A stretch of DNA of 64,000 bases from JAXHNE01 sp038316995 (GTDB lineage: Bacteria > Patescibacteriota > Saccharimonadia > Saccharimonadales > JAXHNE01). Positions 26,380 through 34,767 of this stretch are shown here, in pieces (within the stretch, counting starts at the first letter, position 1; every line of letters begins with the position of its first letter). The position numbers and the translations under genes are program-made. The stretch covers positions 1 to 64,000 of the forward strand of contig JBBQAZ010000001.1 in the NCBI GenBank assembly GCA_038316995.1, written 5' to 3'. Below the pieces are notes generated by a model. The model was given only the letters and a program-made list of their open reading frames with translations, had not been told where the DNA came from and searched no databases.

Positions 26380-27046
26380 GTGTTTTGCCTCCTGAAACTT
26401 TCGGGTTTAGTTTAACAAACTTATTAGTCCACCGCGATACTAGCCCCTGGTTATTGCCAAATATTTTTTGTGCTCCAATTACCGCAATAATCACCGCACC
26501 TATACTATCAACAACCAGGTCCCACATGGTATCTTGTAGACTACCTTTCTGTAAATCCCCACCTGCAAGCCCATCTACGGCAAATTCAAATATCTCCCAT
26601 AATGCGCCCATCGCTACGGCAAAACTCACAATAGCAAGACCAACGAATAATTTTGAAGCTTGCAGTCGGTTGTCTTTAACCATGATGTACAAAATTAAAA
26701 AAGCAACGAACCCTAAGATAAATCCTGAGCTTGTGTGCAGTGCGGCATCCCACCACCAAAAACGCTCGTAAGCCTCACCTACTTTGCCCAAAAATACACT
26801 CGCAAACATAAAAACTACAAGTACAAACTCATACTCTATTGGTAGTTTTATATTTGCCTGAGATCTAATAATTCTAGGAATAAACATCAGTAATAATGCC
26901 AACATGCTATATAGAACTGCACCGTATTCCTGAAAATAAAGCGCAAAACCAATTGCTATAAACACGGAAATTTTTAGAATTTTTAAGATAAAATACTGTA
27001 CTTTATCGTCTAGCGTGACAACCGCAGGATTTGAATTGTTTCCCAT
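26366..27046 (-). CDS. DUF2238/YjdF-like multi-pass membrane protein
   Basis: 226 residues with about six membrane helices. Conserved polar motifs of this family are visible: WWWDAALHTSSGFILG, MGALWEIFEFAVDGL and DTMWDLVVDSIGAV, placing Asp, His, Glu and Asp inside the membrane. The function of the family is not established. TATACT (27056-27061) ends 9 nt before the ATG. First gene of the operon with orn and yjbR-like. Confidence 0.75.
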   Translation of the reverse strand: MGNNSNPAVVTLDDKVQYFILKILKISVFIAIGFALYFQEYGAVLYSMLALLLMFIPRIIRSQANIKLPIEYEFVLVVFMFASVFLGKVGEAYERFWWWDAALHTSSGFILGFVAFLILYIMVKDNRLQASKLFVGLAIVSFAVAMGALWEIFEFAVDGLAGGDLQKGSLQDTMWDLVVDSIGAVIIAVIGAQKIFGNNQGLVSRWTNKFVKLNPKVSGGKTRGKT

Positions 27047-27089
27047 GATTTAATCAGTATAGATGATTTTAACTATAGATGTTGTCAAT

Positions 27090-28310
27090 CTATTCTAGAT
27101 TTTTTAAGGTTTCTTGCCAGCGAGCACGAGTTTCTATTGCGGCTTTAAGGTCTGGCGTGGCTTTTTGAGTCAGCTCGCGGTAACCCGTGCTACTCCCAAC
27201 GGCTTGGTAGCTAAGTGTGATATCAACCTTTTTCAGTTCTAGATCTTTGGCAAGTTCAAGACAATTATCTCCTCGCACTTCGCAGGTTCTACCTAAATCA
27301 AGCCAGGCTTGTACATTTTTATCGTAGTTTATCGTCATCTCGGCATCTATACTCAGTCCTCTGTTTGTCTCCGAATCAAGTTGGTCAAAAATAAAATTAC
27401 CGGTTGAATAGACTACTAACTTTCCTTTGTAAGATTCGGTATTTTGTACCCAGTGAGCACTGTTTTCTATCACAAATTCTGGATCGTGATCGTCTATTAA
27501 ATCATGGGCAATTGCGATTTGCTTAGGGTCGGCATTTGGACGATATTCTACCCCAACCTGAGAAAACGCAAACACAGGCATAATTTCTGCATACTTGTCC
27601 ATTTCTGCTAGCTCTCCTGGAGCTGGATCTTTTTCAAAATAGTGCCATGCGCAAAACGCAATTGGAAGCGTTCCGTCTTCTTCGGTTCCGTCCTTTTTTT
27701 GCAAGCGAACTTTCATGGCAATGACTTCACAGATTTCATCTGTTTCGCGTGGGTCCCAGTGACCGACAGTTTGGATTCCTGCTGATTCTAAGAATCGCAC
27801 CGTATCTGTGTAGCCTTCATCGCCCTGGTCACGAGTATGATTGTTTGCAACATTTGCCACAGTAAAATGTTTTGCGAGTTCAGGCGCGAACTCATCCGGA
27901 CAATTGAAGACAGTGTTTTGGACCTGTGTTTGATATGGAATATCATTCTGGGTCATTGGGCATTCAAAATCGACCATCCAGCCATCATATTGATCTGGAT
28001 TAAAAGTATCAAGCTTGCTAAATGGCTGTGCATAATCAACACTTCCATCTGCACGACGTGCTTCGTTTTCAACTGCTCGCGCCGGCACAATTGTTCCACT
28101 AAACAAATACCTGCCTTTTACAGATACGATGTCTGATTCAGCAGTGGTATTCTGTTGGTTGTTTGCATGCGTTTGTTCTGGCTCAGTTGTGCCGCGATTT
28201 TGCCACGAAAACAGGCCAATACCAATCGCAACAATTAACACTCCAATTATTGCTGCTTTGAGCCGCTCAGGATGCGAACTATCACCATGTGCATATTTTT
28301 TCGCCCTCAT
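27090..28310 (-). CDS. CapA/poly-gamma-glutamate-type metallophosphatase-like protein 1, membrane anchored
   Basis: 406 residues from ATG 28310. One N-terminal membrane segment (about 19-37), then a CapA-type calcineurin-like domain. MVDFECPMT and ANVANNHTRDQGDEGYTDT match the family's NxxNNHxxDxG motif, and STGNFIFDQ matches its GNF motif near the end. The first metal motif is degenerate (LFSGTIV for GD), and ENSAHW stands where HxGxE/H is expected, so activity is doubtful. The longer upstream reading is rejected because TATACT (28319-28324 complement) ends 8 nt before this ATG. Divergent from the beta-lactamase-like gene. Confidence 0.8.
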   Translation of the reverse strand: MRAKKYAHGDSSHPERLKAAIIGVLIVAIGIGLFSWQNRGTTEPEQTHANNQQNTTAESDIVSVKGRYLFSGTIVPARAVENEARRADGSVDYAQPFSKLDTFNPDQYDGWMVDFECPMTQNDIPYQTQVQNTVFNCPDEFAPELAKHFTVANVANNHTRDQGDEGYTDTVRFLESAGIQTVGHWDPRETDEICEVIAMKVRLQKKDGTEEDGTLPIAFCAWHYFEKDPAPGELAEMDKYAEIMPVFAFSQVGVEYRPNADPKQIAIAHDLIDDHDPEFVIENSAHWVQNTESYKGKLVVYSTGNFIFDQLDSETNRGLSIDAEMTINYDKNVQAWLDLGRTCEVRGDNCLELAKDLELKKVDITLSYQAVGSSTGYRELTQKATPDLKAAIETRARWQETLKNLE

Positions 28311-28318
28311 ATCTATGT

Positions 28319-28326
28319 AGTATAGT
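28319..28326. promoter_or_regulatory. Overlapping divergent -10 boxes (capA-like 1 / beta-lactamase-like)
   Basis: AGTATAGT holds a minus-strand TATACT (28319-28324) and a plus-strand TATAGT (28321-28326), sharing 4 bp. They end 8 nt and 7 nt before the respective ATGs, so both transcripts should be leaderless and their polymerases should exclude each other. Confidence 0.6.
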
Positions 28327-28333
28327 AGCAGAT

Positions 28334-29182
28334 ATGAGACGAAGAGTTTTAATTTTATTAGGGGTGATAGCATTGGCAACTGCAATTTTTATTGCCTATA
28401 TTTTATTAAAACCGCACAAAGTAACTAGCCCGTCATTACAAACACAAACATTAGAAGAAGTGACGCAACCCTCTATACCAGAAAAACCAGCCCTGGTTGA
28501 TGTTCAGCCGATCATTGATACCTGGGCAGCAAAACAAACCGGAGATTATTCAGTTGTGGTCTACGACTTAGAAAACGATCAAACAATTGGTGCTGTAAAT
28601 CAGGATCAAATATATTTTGCAGCCAGCATTTATAAATTATACGTAGCATACGAAGGCTACTTGGCTGCACAGCGCGGAGACTACGATTTGCAAGAAATAT
28701 ATCTGAACGGCCAAAGTCGTGGGGAATGTTTATTTAAAATGATCCACGAATCAGATAGCCCCTGTGCTGAAAAACTCTGGGTTGAGCTTGGAAAATCTGA
28801 GCTGACTGCAAAACTAGAAACTTACGGCATCAAGAACACCTCAATGACCGCAATTAACACCACGGCTCAAGATGCTGCGCTGCAGCTTATTCGTCTCTGG
28901 AATAACGACGAATTAAATGAAGCAAATAAGGCTACAATGCTCAAATCTATGGCAACGCAAATTTACCGCGACTCACTTGCCAAAGGCTTTAGCAGTGTTA
29001 CATTTTATGACAAAGTTGGCTTTAATGGTTTCGAAGAATATCATGATGTTGGTATATTAGAGCTTCCAAATGGACGACATTACGTCGTGAGCGTATTAAC
29101 AAGCGAAGTCGGCACGGCTGCAATGACTGAACTCGGTACAAAATTATTAGCAGCGCTGACAGATGAATCAACGACTGAATAA
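28334..29182 (+). CDS. Class A beta-lactamase-like serine hydrolase, membrane anchored
   Basis: 282 residues from ATG 28334. One N-terminal membrane segment (about 4-24), then a penicilloyl-serine-transferase-like domain. The nucleophile motif is AASIYKLY (SxxK), ESDSPC takes the SxN place, and YDKVGFNG takes the KTG place (K-V-G). The altered third motif leaves open whether it is a true beta-lactamase, a D,D-peptidase, or another hydrolase. It overlaps the VanY gene by 20 nt, so the two work in one envelope operon. Confidence 0.82.
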   Translation: MRRRVLILLGVIALATAIFIAYILLKPHKVTSPSLQTQTLEEVTQPSIPEKPALVDVQPIIDTWAAKQTGDYSVVVYDLENDQTIGAVNQDQIYFAASIYKLYVAYEGYLAAQRGDYDLQEIYLNGQSRGECLFKMIHESDSPCAEKLWVELGKSELTAKLETYGIKNTSMTAINTTAQDAALQLIRLWNNDELNEANKATMLKSMATQIYRDSLAKGFSSVTFYDKVGFNGFEEYHDVGILELPNGRHYVVSVLTSEVGTAAMTELGTKLLAALTDESTTE

Positions 29183-29936
29183 AAAAACTTTAACTCTCGG
29201 GGCGATTGTAATCGTTATTTTGGTTGTTACTTTTTTTGTACTCACTTCTAGAAAGAAAAGTATTAAGCCAAGTCCAGTGAACACACAACAAGCAACCTTA
29301 GACAAGCCAGAAGAGGTAGTTGAACAAGAACCAAATACAGCCCAAATACCCTCTTATGACCTGACTACACCAAGCAGTATTACTTTCATTGCCAACAAGA
29401 CACGCCCCTTGCCTGCAAGCTACGAACCCACAGATCTGATAACTCCAGATGTAAAATTGCGTCTTGGTGCTGGTGCAGAACAAATGCAGTTTAGGAACGT
29501 TGCACATGCAGATATAAAGGAGATGTTTACAGCTGCAAAGAATGACGGGGTAACATTAGTATTTGGAAGTGGTTACCGATCATACTCGTTGCAGAAACAA
29601 TTTTATGACGGATATGTAGCACGTGACGGCGTTGCAGCTGCAGACAGTTACAGTGCTAGGCCTGGGACCAGCGAACATCAAACTGGATTATCGTTTGACG
29701 CGACCTCCGTTTCACAAACCTGCCACTTAGAAATCTGTTTTGAAAACACGACCGAAGGCAAATGGCTAGCTGCCAATGCCCACGAATACGGCTTTGTGCT
29801 TCGCTACCCCAACGGCAAAGAAGCTATCACCGGCTACCAATACGAACCTTGGCACTTCCGTTACCTAGGTCTAGAACTAGCATCAAAAATTAATACATCA
29901 GAAAAAACAGTCGAAGAATTTTTTGAATTAAATTAA
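29163..29936 (+). CDS. VanY-type D-alanyl-D-alanine carboxypeptidase, membrane anchored
   Basis: 257 residues. An N-terminal membrane segment (about 10-28) and a disordered linker precede an M15B peptidase domain. Zinc motifs are GTSEHQTGLSFDAT (SxHxxGxxxD) and YEPWHFRYLG (Glu, His). GSGYRSYSLQKQFYD is the usual substrate-side segment. It trims the terminal D-Ala of peptidoglycan stem peptides outside the membrane. Translation is probably coupled to the upstream hydrolase. The stop overlaps the end of the convergent capA-like gene 2 by 4 bp. Confidence 0.93.
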   Translation: MNQRLNKKTLTLGAIVIVILVVTFFVLTSRKKSIKPSPVNTQQATLDKPEEVVEQEPNTAQIPSYDLTTPSSITFIANKTRPLPASYEPTDLITPDVKLRLGAGAEQMQFRNVAHADIKEMFTAAKNDGVTLVFGSGYRSYSLQKQFYDGYVARDGVAAADSYSARPGTSEHQTGLSFDATSVSQTCHLEICFENTTEGKWLAANAHEYGFVLRYPNGKEAITGYQYEPWHFRYLGLELASKINTSEKTVEEFFELN

Positions 29937-31153
29937 AATTCAGTTGAAGCGATTATGGGAATGGATGTGTGAGTGTTGAGTAGTTTTGTGACTCGGTCCA
30001 TTTGGGCTTCTACTGTTGTACCTAGTTGCGACTTTGCAAGAAGTTCGGCAGATTGATCAAGTGGTACCATCTTAAAGTTTTTACGAGCCAGTAAATTGTT
30101 TGCTGCTTTTTCTGCTGCCGTCCATTCATAATGTTGGTACACGGGCATAAAGCCAATACTCTCTACCTTTTTTGTACTTGGGCTAATTTCCATAGAGGCG
30201 AATCCGCCAATTAAGGTCCCTGCATCAATCTGAGAGTTCAAGAAGTTTCCGAGACTATACCACACGTATACGTTGCGATCCTGACTGCCTTTAAGTACCT
30301 TTACGGGTTGCATAGCATGTGGTCCATGCCCAAAAATTACGTCAGCGCCATAACTGGCCAGTTTTTGAGCAACTTCGTCTTGACGAGTATTAATGCTTGG
30401 TGAATATTCTGTTCCCCACCGCATGCTCACTATCACAAAGTCAACTTGGTCTCTAATAGCAACGATTTGCTGTTCAGCAAAAGCGTCACTATACCTATTT
30501 ACTCCGTACTCGTTCGCAAGTGGGCTGTTTGTATAGTCTGTGTAAGCAACAAAACCAAACTTCATTCCTTTTACCTGAACTAATCGCGGCTTGTCCTGTT
30601 CCTCTTTCGATCTATTGGCACCCGCAACCAACACCTTACGCTCATCCCAAGCTGCAACCGTAGCATCGATTAACGCCTGGCCTTTGTCATTGGTGTGATT
30701 GGTGCCAATATTCACGACATTACACCCAACGTCTTCAATGCCACGTGGAAACGCAACTGGCGCATTGAAAACAGGATAGCCAGTAATTCCAAAAGATTCA
30801 CCACCAGCAGGAGTTGATTGATTGCAAAAGTTTAAATCACCTTTTGCAAAATACGGTTTCATGTCGGTCATGAGTGAAGAATAGTCGTAACTTCCGTCAG
30901 CCTTTTTGGCGTTTTCATTTATTGAATCGTGGGCAATCATGTCCCCTGTTGCGAGTAGTCGAACATTGGAAAAATCTTGTGATGCATCTGTAGATTGCTG
31001 TTGAGAATTTGCTGCCGGGGCTGGCGCACCACCGGGTTGATTCCTACTAAGTGGTTTGTTTTTTACATAATAAATCCCGCCAAGCACTCCAGCTGACACT
31101 AAAAGTAGCACAATCGTTATTAAGACTACTTGTTTTTTAGAAAACTCTATCAT
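29933..31153 (-). CDS. CapA/poly-gamma-glutamate-type metallophosphatase protein 2, membrane anchored
   Basis: 406 residues. A membrane segment (about 8-30), a Gln/Pro/Ala-rich linker, then a CapA domain with better-kept motifs than protein 1: LLATGDMIAH (GD), NIGTNHTNDKG (NHxxD), SMRWGTEYS, IFGHGPHAMQP (GHGxH) and YSLGNFL. CapA-like proteins act in capsule polymer handling, but the bare domain is a phosphoesterase fold of unknown substrate in CPR bacteria. Last gene of the photolyase-gdh-mscL-msrB operon; its ATG overlaps the msrB stop by 4 nt. Confidence 0.87.
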   Translation of the reverse strand: MIEFSKKQVVLITIVLLLVSAGVLGGIYYVKNKPLSRNQPGGAPAPAANSQQQSTDASQDFSNVRLLATGDMIAHDSINENAKKADGSYDYSSLMTDMKPYFAKGDLNFCNQSTPAGGESFGITGYPVFNAPVAFPRGIEDVGCNVVNIGTNHTNDKGQALIDATVAAWDERKVLVAGANRSKEEQDKPRLVQVKGMKFGFVAYTDYTNSPLANEYGVNRYSDAFAEQQIVAIRDQVDFVIVSMRWGTEYSPSINTRQDEVAQKLASYGADVIFGHGPHAMQPVKVLKGSQDRNVYVWYSLGNFLNSQIDAGTLIGGFASMEISPSTKKVESIGFMPVYQHYEWTAAEKAANNLLARKNFKMVPLDQSAELLAKSQLGTTVEAQMDRVTKLLNTHTSIPIIASTEF

Positions 31154-31554
31154 TGTGATTTCTTTTTTGGCGTAAATCCTAAGCTAAGTGAGTTAATGCA
31201 ATAATGCTGGCCGTTTGGTGAACTGTCATCAGAGAATAAATGGCCCAGATGACCACCACAATTTGCACATACCGCCTCTGTTCGTTTCGTGAACATAGAA
31301 TTATCATCACGAAGCTCTACGGCACCAGATTTTGACATATCACTAAAACTTGGCCAGCCAATAAGCCCAGGAATCGTCGACTCATATTTTGCGTCCGAGC
31401 TAAAAAGCTCCGCTCCACAATTTACGCAAGTGTATGCGCCGTCTTCATTGTGATTTAGATACTCACCTGTTCCTGGTGTTTCAGTGCCTCGTTCAAACAA
31501 TACACGTTTTTGAGCATCAGAAAGGTTGGGATTTTGTTTATAACTGTCAGCCAA
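31150..31554 (-). CDS. msrB: Peptide-methionine (R)-S-oxide reductase
   Basis: 134 residues. MsrB reduces methionine-R-sulfoxide in proteins. Two CxxC zinc pairs are present (YTCVNCGAELF and AVCANCGGHLGHLF). The catalytic Cys is in QHYCINSLSL, and the substrate loop is IPGLIGWPSF. It starts 2 nt after the mscL stop codon. Its oxidative-damage role fits the rest of this stress-type operon. Confidence 0.96.
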   Translation of the reverse strand: MADSYKQNPNLSDAQKRVLFERGTETPGTGEYLNHNEDGAYTCVNCGAELFSSDAKYESTIPGLIGWPSFSDMSKSGAVELRDDNSMFTKRTEAVCANCGGHLGHLFSDDSSPNGQHYCINSLSLGFTPKKKSQ

Positions 31555-31556
31555 AA

Positions 31557-31898
31557 CTACTCCTTCTTTTTGTCTAGTCTATCGAGTCTAAATCCTTTAA
31601 TGAAATAAAACACAACTGCAGCAACTGCCATAAGCGTGATTATTGCACTCATAATCATACCCCATTCAAAAACCAGATCCACGCCACCCCGACTCAGGCC
31701 AGTATTCCAAGTCAATTTACTAAGGTCTGCTCCACCCAGCATGAATCCAACCAATGGATCGATAAATCCACTAACAATGGCATCTACTGCTTCTTTGGCT
31801 GCAACACCAACAGCTAAACCAACTGCAAGTCCAACGACACCTTGTTCGCGGATAAAATCAAGAAACTGTTTTACTTGAGATGTCACTCTTTTTGGCAC
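31557..31898 (-). CDS. mscL: Large-conductance mechanosensitive channel
   Basis: 113 residues with two membrane helices. MscL opens under membrane tension to release solutes in hypo-osmotic shock. TM1 has the family's Gly/Ala pattern GVVGLAVGLAVGVAAKEAVDA, followed by FIDPLVGFMLGG; TM2 is IITLMAVAAVVFYFIKGF. The start is GTG 31898, sharing one base with the gdh stop (TAGTG), with GAGGAGG upstream. Confidence 0.92.
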   Translation of the reverse strand: MPKRVTSQVKQFLDFIREQGVVGLAVGLAVGVAAKEAVDAIVSGFIDPLVGFMLGGADLSKLTWNTGLSRGGVDLVFEWGMIMSAIITLMAVAAVVFYFIKGFRLDRLDKKKE

Positions 31899-33112
31899 TA
31901 GTCCTCCTCGGAATTTCTTGCTTCTAATATGCGTCGAATTGCAAGTTTTGTCGCTGCATCTTTTAATGACACATTTGATACTTTACTCTCTGAAACCACG
32001 TCAGATGTCGCTTTTTCTAAATATGTTTGTAGTTCTTCTCTGACTTTTTCAAGCGGCCAATGTTCACCACTTTTATTCTGTATCCATTCAAAGTAGCTGA
32101 CAATAACTCCGCCTGCGTTTGCAATAATATCCGGAACAATTGAGATGCCTTTTTTAGTAAGTGAATCGTGGGCGACATCACTTACGGGGCCGTTTGCTAG
32201 CTCTAATAATATTTGAGCATTAACCAAATCCATGTTTGCTTCTGTCACTACGTCCCCAAGAGCGGCCAACACGAGAACACCAACCTCCTGAGACAGGACT
32301 GCATCCGCAGGAAACACTTCGGCATCGCCAGTATAATCTTCAAAAGAACCGCCGTCCTCTTTAAACTGCGATAAATCACTGACATCTAATCCATTTGTAT
32401 TTACTAAAGTCGCTCGGCTATCTGATGCAGCGATAAGCTTTGCCTCTGGAATAAACTCAGTGATGGACTTAGCAAAATAACTTCCAACATTGCCAAACCC
32501 TTGAACGGCGTAGCTCTTGTCTGAATCAATTTGTTTTAAAACGCTTGCAAGAACTATAGCTCCACCCCGCCCAGTTGCTTCAACGCGGCCCTCTGAGCCA
32601 CCATTTTCCAGTGTCTTTCCGGTAAAACTTGCGTGCGTGCTGTCTCCGGAGAGTTTTTCATATTCATCAACCATCCAGTCAATTGTTTGTCCGTTTGTGT
32701 TTACATCTGGTGCTGGGACGTCTTTGTCGGGGCCAATTGATTGCCACAATCCTTGGACATATTTCCGTGATAATTCCTCAAGCTGGGATTCAGAAAGTTT
32801 CCGGGGATTAACCGTAACTCCGCCTTTTCCACCACCAAGTGGAAGTCCAACAACAGCGGTTTTAAGCGACATTAGTAAGGCCAGGGCACGAACTTCATCG
32901 ATATCAACTTCTGGATGATAACGAATACCCCCTTTGTATGGTCCGAGCGTATTATTGTGCTGAATTCGGAAAGCAGGATAGGTCTCGCCGCCTTCAAGTT
33001 GTATATTAAAGCTGTGTTCAGCCATTGGCGTAAGTATAAAATCTAATTCATCTTTGGATAGTCCAAGCTCAGTAGCCACCTCTTGAATAACTTTTTTAGC
33101 ACTTTCTAACAT
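31898..33112 (-). CDS. gdhA: Glutamate (Glu/Leu/Phe/Val family) dehydrogenase
   Basis: 404 residues. It interconverts glutamate with 2-oxoglutarate and ammonia using NAD(P). Motifs are YPAFRIQHNNTLGPYKGGIRYHP, the catalytic LGGGKGGVTVNP with Lys, PAPDVNTNGQTIDWMVDEY, and the Rossmann GFGNVG. ATG 33112 is chosen over the upstream TTG because GGAGGA sits 5 nt before it. A TATAGT box 18 nt upstream could give it its own promoter. It follows the photolyase-like gene after 18 nt. Confidence 0.94.
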   Translation of the reverse strand: MLESAKKVIQEVATELGLSKDELDFILTPMAEHSFNIQLEGGETYPAFRIQHNNTLGPYKGGIRYHPEVDIDEVRALALLMSLKTAVVGLPLGGGKGGVTVNPRKLSESQLEELSRKYVQGLWQSIGPDKDVPAPDVNTNGQTIDWMVDEYEKLSGDSTHASFTGKTLENGGSEGRVEATGRGGAIVLASVLKQIDSDKSYAVQGFGNVGSYFAKSITEFIPEAKLIAASDSRATLVNTNGLDVSDLSQFKEDGGSFEDYTGDAEVFPADAVLSQEVGVLVLAALGDVVTEANMDLVNAQILLELANGPVSDVAHDSLTKKGISIVPDIIANAGGVIVSYFEWIQNKSGEHWPLEKVREELQTYLEKATSDVVSESKVSNVSLKDAATKLAIRRILEARNSEED

Positions 33113-33130
33113 AGTTCCTCCATGCAAGAA

Positions 33131-34618
33131 CTATAGCAGGGTGTACTGTTTGAGGAAATCTTCTGCTCTGTAACCAATAATCCTACGGTGGTCGGCGTCA
33201 AGGCGCTCTAAGCGCTGGGCAATAAGCCTCGTGCTTGGGTTATTAAGCAGTGTGCTCTTGTGTTTCTCTACAAAACGCCAGTACAGCCCATCCCATAAAT
33301 CGCACCAAAGTCCTCTTTCATAATTACTCTGCTTTAAAAGCTGGCTACTGGCGGTGATAATCGGCACGTCATTAATCGCCTGTCCATCTATGTTTACACC
33401 GCTACCAAAAGCGTTGGGAACAACAATCCATTCCTGTGAATCGACAAACAACCCATTAAAGAAACTATAGATGTCTTCTGGATGAATTTCTGCCAAAATC
33501 ATTAAGTTTTGCAGGACTGTTAAGCGCTCTGCTTGGTGTGCGTACCCGTGCTGTTTTACTTTTTTGAGTATATCGTCGTATGGCGGAATGCCAAGATCGC
33601 CGCTGTACCAAGATGCAGTAAGTCGGCGATGCTGTTTAAACGGATTGCTGCTTTTTAATTTTGTGTGGTTGGTAACGTAAAATCCGCGCATAAATTCGCG
33701 CCAGCCTAATACATTACGAACAAATACCTCGACACTCTCTAGCGGTAAATCATGTTTGCCGTAGTGTGCTACCGCCGCATCAATAACTTGCTGCGGACTG
33801 AGTAGTCCAGTGTTAATACAAGAACTGAGTGCGCTGTGATAAAGCCATGGTGCAACCGGAGTAAAAGTATCGTGATATGCACCGTACTGAGCTAATCGCT
33901 TTGTAACAAAGTCGTCCAACCAAAGCGCCGCTTCTTCGTGGTTTGTAGGCCAAATAAAGTCGCTACTACCTGGGTTGTCACCAAAACGTTCTTCTGTAAA
34001 TCTGGTTGCTTCCTTCACAAATTCGTTGTTTCCAAATGACTGAAAGCTGGGAAGTGTGTGGTTTTCTTGTAGTTTTGTAGCGTGTGGTTGATGCGCCCAT
34101 TTATCGCCTTCAGGCTTGTAGTCTTTTGTAATCAACACGTTAAATCTTTCACGTTGCCATTTATAAAAATCGTCAAAAACTCCATTATGCGATTTCTGAA
34201 AATACTCTCTAACCTCTTGGTCTTTAAGTAAAAATTGCGGACTAGGCAAAAACTCTAACTCTGGAGCGTTACTACTTGTTCTGCGCGCCTCAAGAAGACG
34301 TTTTGTGAGAATTTCATGAACTGGATCAAACACAAATAGCTTTCCAAACTTATGAGCTCTGTCAAAGACCTCTGCACTAGAAAACAAACTTCCAGATTCA
34401 ATGTATTCAACATCGATATCATTTGCCCATAACTGCTCTTTGACATATCGGCGCATGCTGGCGCGATGCAAAATAATCTTCTGTTTATGAAATTTAGTTG
34501 GAAATTCTTGATCGTTGCCAAAAAATAACGGGTCTTCAATCATAATGACCGCATCAACTTGCGGCAATAAAGACAGTGGATACAACTGATGAGGATAAAG
34601 TAATACGGCAGTTTTCAT
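33131..34618 (-). CDS. Cryptochrome/photolyase-family protein (FeS-BCP/COG3046 type) lacking most cluster cysteines
   Basis: About 495 residues. The layout fits the prokaryotic FeS photolyase/cryptochrome branch: N-terminal Rossmann domain, then a helical FAD domain with LGWREFMRGFY, HRRLTASWYSGDLG, YAHQAERLTVLQNLMILAEI, WIVVPNAFGSG and LYWRF. In that branch four Cys bind a 4Fe-4S cluster. Here only one Cys, in GLWCDLW, is near the expected area and the loop is shortened, so the cluster is probably absent. It likely repairs or senses UV-light damage. ATG 34618 directly follows an in-frame GTG; GAGG lies upstream. Confidence 0.85.
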   Translation of the reverse strand: MKTAVLLYPHQLYPLSLLPQVDAVIMIEDPLFFGNDQEFPTKFHKQKIILHRASMRRYVKEQLWANDIDVEYIESGSLFSSAEVFDRAHKFGKLFVFDPVHEILTKRLLEARRTSSNAPELEFLPSPQFLLKDQEVREYFQKSHNGVFDDFYKWQRERFNVLITKDYKPEGDKWAHQPHATKLQENHTLPSFQSFGNNEFVKEATRFTEERFGDNPGSSDFIWPTNHEEAALWLDDFVTKRLAQYGAYHDTFTPVAPWLYHSALSSCINTGLLSPQQVIDAAVAHYGKHDLPLESVEVFVRNVLGWREFMRGFYVTNHTKLKSSNPFKQHRRLTASWYSGDLGIPPYDDILKKVKQHGYAHQAERLTVLQNLMILAEIHPEDIYSFFNGLFVDSQEWIVVPNAFGSGVNIDGQAINDVPIITASSQLLKQSNYERGLWCDLWDGLYWRFVEKHKSTLLNNPSTRLIAQRLERLDADHRRIIGYRAEDFLKQYTLL

Positions 34619-34767
34619 CACGTCAGAACCTCATGTTTATAACTCTGGCATTCACGAACTAAAACAATGTTACTGCTACTTAAATTAGTTTCAATTGTGT
34701 GTTGGGTTCCTACGGGATTCATAAAGCTTAAGCATATTGTACCCCACCCATCGCCGTAACTAAATAA

